Below, one piece after another: positions 6,996 to 8,017 of a DNA stretch of 8,017 bases. Source of the DNA: an uncultured Pseudomonadota bacterium (GTDB taxonomy: Bacteria; Pseudomonadota; Gammaproteobacteria; Burkholderiales; Methylophilaceae). Below the pieces are notes generated by a model, which saw only the letters and a program-made list of their open reading frames with translations, was not told the DNA's origin and searched no databases. The number at the start of each line of letters is the position of its first letter. The first letter of the stretch is position 1. The stretch spans positions 1 through 8,017 of the forward strand of contig CAINWC010000040.1 in assembly GCA_903854305.1 (NCBI GenBank). The letters are read 5' to 3'. The position numbers were made by a program, and so were the translations under genes.

Positions 6996-7011
6996 TGGCA
7001 CGTTTCCTGCT
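6996..7011 (+). promoter_or_regulatory. Sigma-54 (RpoN) -24/-12 promoter of glnA
   Basis: TGGCACGTTTCCTGCT carries the complete -24 element TGGCACG and a -12 element CTGCT, one base off TTGC[A/T], with the invariant GG and GC dinucleotides at the correct distance. Transcription would start near 7022, leaving a leader of about 52 nt. With the two NtrC dyads upstream this points to activation under nitrogen limitation. Confidence 0.85.
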
Positions 7012-7062
7012 AATCTATCGTGTTGAATATTTTAATAGTTTTACCCTAATTAACACCACACT

Positions 7063-7067
7063 AGGAG
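7063..7067 (+). promoter_or_regulatory. Shine-Dalgarno sequence of glnA
   Basis: AGGAG lies six bases before the ATG at 7074. The strong match and good spacing fix the start codon and fit a highly expressed gene. Confidence 0.85.
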
Positions 7068-7073
7068 ATTTTG

Positions 7074-8017
7074 ATGTCAGTGGCTAATGTAATGAAAATG
7101 GTAAAAGAAAACGACATTAAATTTGTTGATTTTCGTTTTACTGACACACGCGGTAAAGAACAACACGTAACGGTGCCAGTTTCTCATTTTGACGAAGCTA
7201 AATTTACTGAAGGCCACGCATTTGACGGCTCTTCAATTGGTGGCTGGAAAGGCATTCAAGCCTCTGACATGCAATTAATGCCAGATCCAACAACAGCAAA
7301 CATCGACCCATTTATGGATGAGCCTACGCTTATTCTTACCTGTGACGTTGTAGACCCAACAGATGGTAAAGGTTACGACCGCTGCCCACGTAGCTTGGCT
7401 AAACGTGCTGAAGCTTACTTAAAATCAAGCGGCCTTGGCGATACTGCCTATTTTGGTCCTGAACCAGAATTCTTCATTTTTGACTCAATCAACTGGTCTG
7501 TAGACATGAGCGGTAGCTCTGTTCGCATCAATTCAGAAGAAGCTGCATGGTCTTCTAACGACAAGTTTGAAGGCGGTAACACTGGCCATCGTCCAGGTGT
7601 TAAAGGCGGTTATTTCCCAGTACCTCCTGTCGATTCATTACAAGACATCCGTTCTGCAATGTGTATTACGCTTGAAGCGATGGGCGTGCCTGTTGAAGTG
7701 CATCACCATGAAGTTGCAACGGCTGGCCAATGTGAAATCGGCACACAATTCAGCACGTTAACAAAACGCGCTGACTGGACTCAAACACTTAAATACGTAG
7801 TGTTAAACACAGCACACGCTTACGGCAAAACAGCGACATTTATGCCGAAACCATTCGCTGGCGATAACGGTTCTGGTATGCACGTACACCAATCTATCTG
7901 GAAAGATGGTAAAAACTTGTTCGCTGGTAACGGCTATGCTGGTTTAAGCGATTTCGCGTTGTACTACATCGGCGGCATTATCAAACATGCGCGCGCTTTG
8001 AATGCAATTACTAACCC
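7074..8017 (+). CDS. glnA: Glutamine synthetase type I (partial, 3' end beyond the window)
   Basis: Glutamine synthetase joins ammonia to glutamate with ATP; type I enzymes form cytoplasmic dodecamers. The window shows the first 314 codons of an expected 470 or so, without frameshift. Residues align with the Salmonella enzyme at an offset of one. FDGSSIGGW (50-58) includes Asp51 of the ammonium site. [11 protein letters not shown] (127-137) supplies metal ligands Glu130 and Glu132. [12 protein letters not shown] (210-221) supplies Glu213 and Glu221. [10 protein letters not shown] (265-274) includes His270 and lies just after the Asn264 loop. The long beta-type insertions and NtrC-style promoter suggest the adenylylated GSI-beta subclass, but the adenylylation tyrosine (NLYDLPPEE region) is outside the window. 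Expression is likely driven by sigma-54 and NtrC, with a possible basal sigma-70 promoter. ntrB and ntrC are plausible downstream neighbours but are not visible. Confidence 0.98.
   Translation, partial: MSVANVMKMVKENDIKFVDFRFTDTRGKEQHVTVPVSHFDEAKFTEGHAFDGSSIGGWKGIQASDMQLMPDPTTANIDPFMDEPTLILTCDVVDPTDGKGYDRCPRSLAKRAEAYLKSSGLGDTAYFGPEPEFFIFDSINWSVDMSGSSVRINSEEAAWSSNDKFEGGNTGHRPGVKGGYFPVPPVDSLQDIRSAMCITLEAMGVPVEVHHHEVATAGQCEIGTQFSTLTKRADWTQTLKYVVLNTAHAYGKTATFMPKPFAGDNGSGMHVHQSIWKDGKNLFAGNGYAGLSDFALYYIGGIIKHARALNAITN

Larger units (their letters stand above)
6766..7073. promoter_or_regulatory. 308-bp divergent control region between the rhodanese gene and glnA
   Basis: No credible gene lies here. 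The left 70 bp hold the ribosome-binding site and likely promoter of the rhodanese-aroE-mtgA cluster, including an imperfect dyad GATTG-N10-CAATC (6798-6817). The central part (6871-6936) holds a possible sigma-70 promoter and two NtrC-type dyads. The right part holds a sigma-54 promoter, a leader of about 52 nt and the glnA ribosome-binding site. The region is AT-rich, with an AAAATTTT element (6855-6862) and an A8 run (6905-6912). I see no leader hairpin or riboswitch pattern. Confidence 0.8.

Noticed and set aside
7022..7073. Possible riboswitch or attenuator in the glnA leader
   Set aside because: The leader is only about 52 nt, A/T-rich and without a stable stem; no glutamine riboswitch pattern is visible.

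Overview
The window looks like ordinary chromosomal DNA of a betaproteobacterium, most likely a methylotroph of the Methylophilaceae (Methylotenera/Methylophilus type). I infer this from the moderate GC content, the gene pairs (uvrA divergent from an MFS gene; aroE followed by mtgA) and the general look of the proteins. No species can be fixed without a database search. I see no mobile element, CRISPR array, tRNA, rRNA or integration scar, and nothing that makes a convincing undescribed system.

Layout. At the left edge, on the minus strand, are the first five codons of an unidentified gene, preceded by a full-length MFS transporter gene (18-1556) with extra soluble segments at both ends. An 83-bp divergent promoter region separates it from uvrA (1640-4456, plus strand), which encodes a complete nucleotide excision repair ATPase. 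A small two-helix membrane protein of the DUF2798 type (4481-4705) follows uvrA in the same direction. It meets, tail to tail and only 7 bp away, a minus-strand cluster read from right to left: rhodanese-like protein (6316-6765), shikimate dehydrogenase aroE (5467-6312) and monofunctional peptidoglycan transglycosylase mtgA (4713-5450). The gaps in this cluster are 3 and 16 bp, so it is probably one operon. At the right edge, glnA (glutamine synthetase type I, from 7074) runs plus-strand out of the window after 314 complete codons.

The most informative non-coding stretch is the 308-bp divergent region 6766-7073. Upstream of glnA it holds a near-consensus sigma-54 promoter (6996-7011), two NtrC-type dyads centred 31 bp apart (about three helical turns), and a plausible sigma-70 promoter whose -10 box lies inside the upstream NtrC dyad. 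This closely mirrors the enterobacterial glnA control region and implies nitrogen-regulated expression through RpoN and NtrB/NtrC.

Functionally the genes are housekeeping: DNA repair (uvrA), aromatic amino acid precursor synthesis (aroE), cell wall synthesis (mtgA), ammonia assimilation (glnA), plus an exporter, a rhodanese and a small membrane protein whose substrates or roles cannot be read from sequence.
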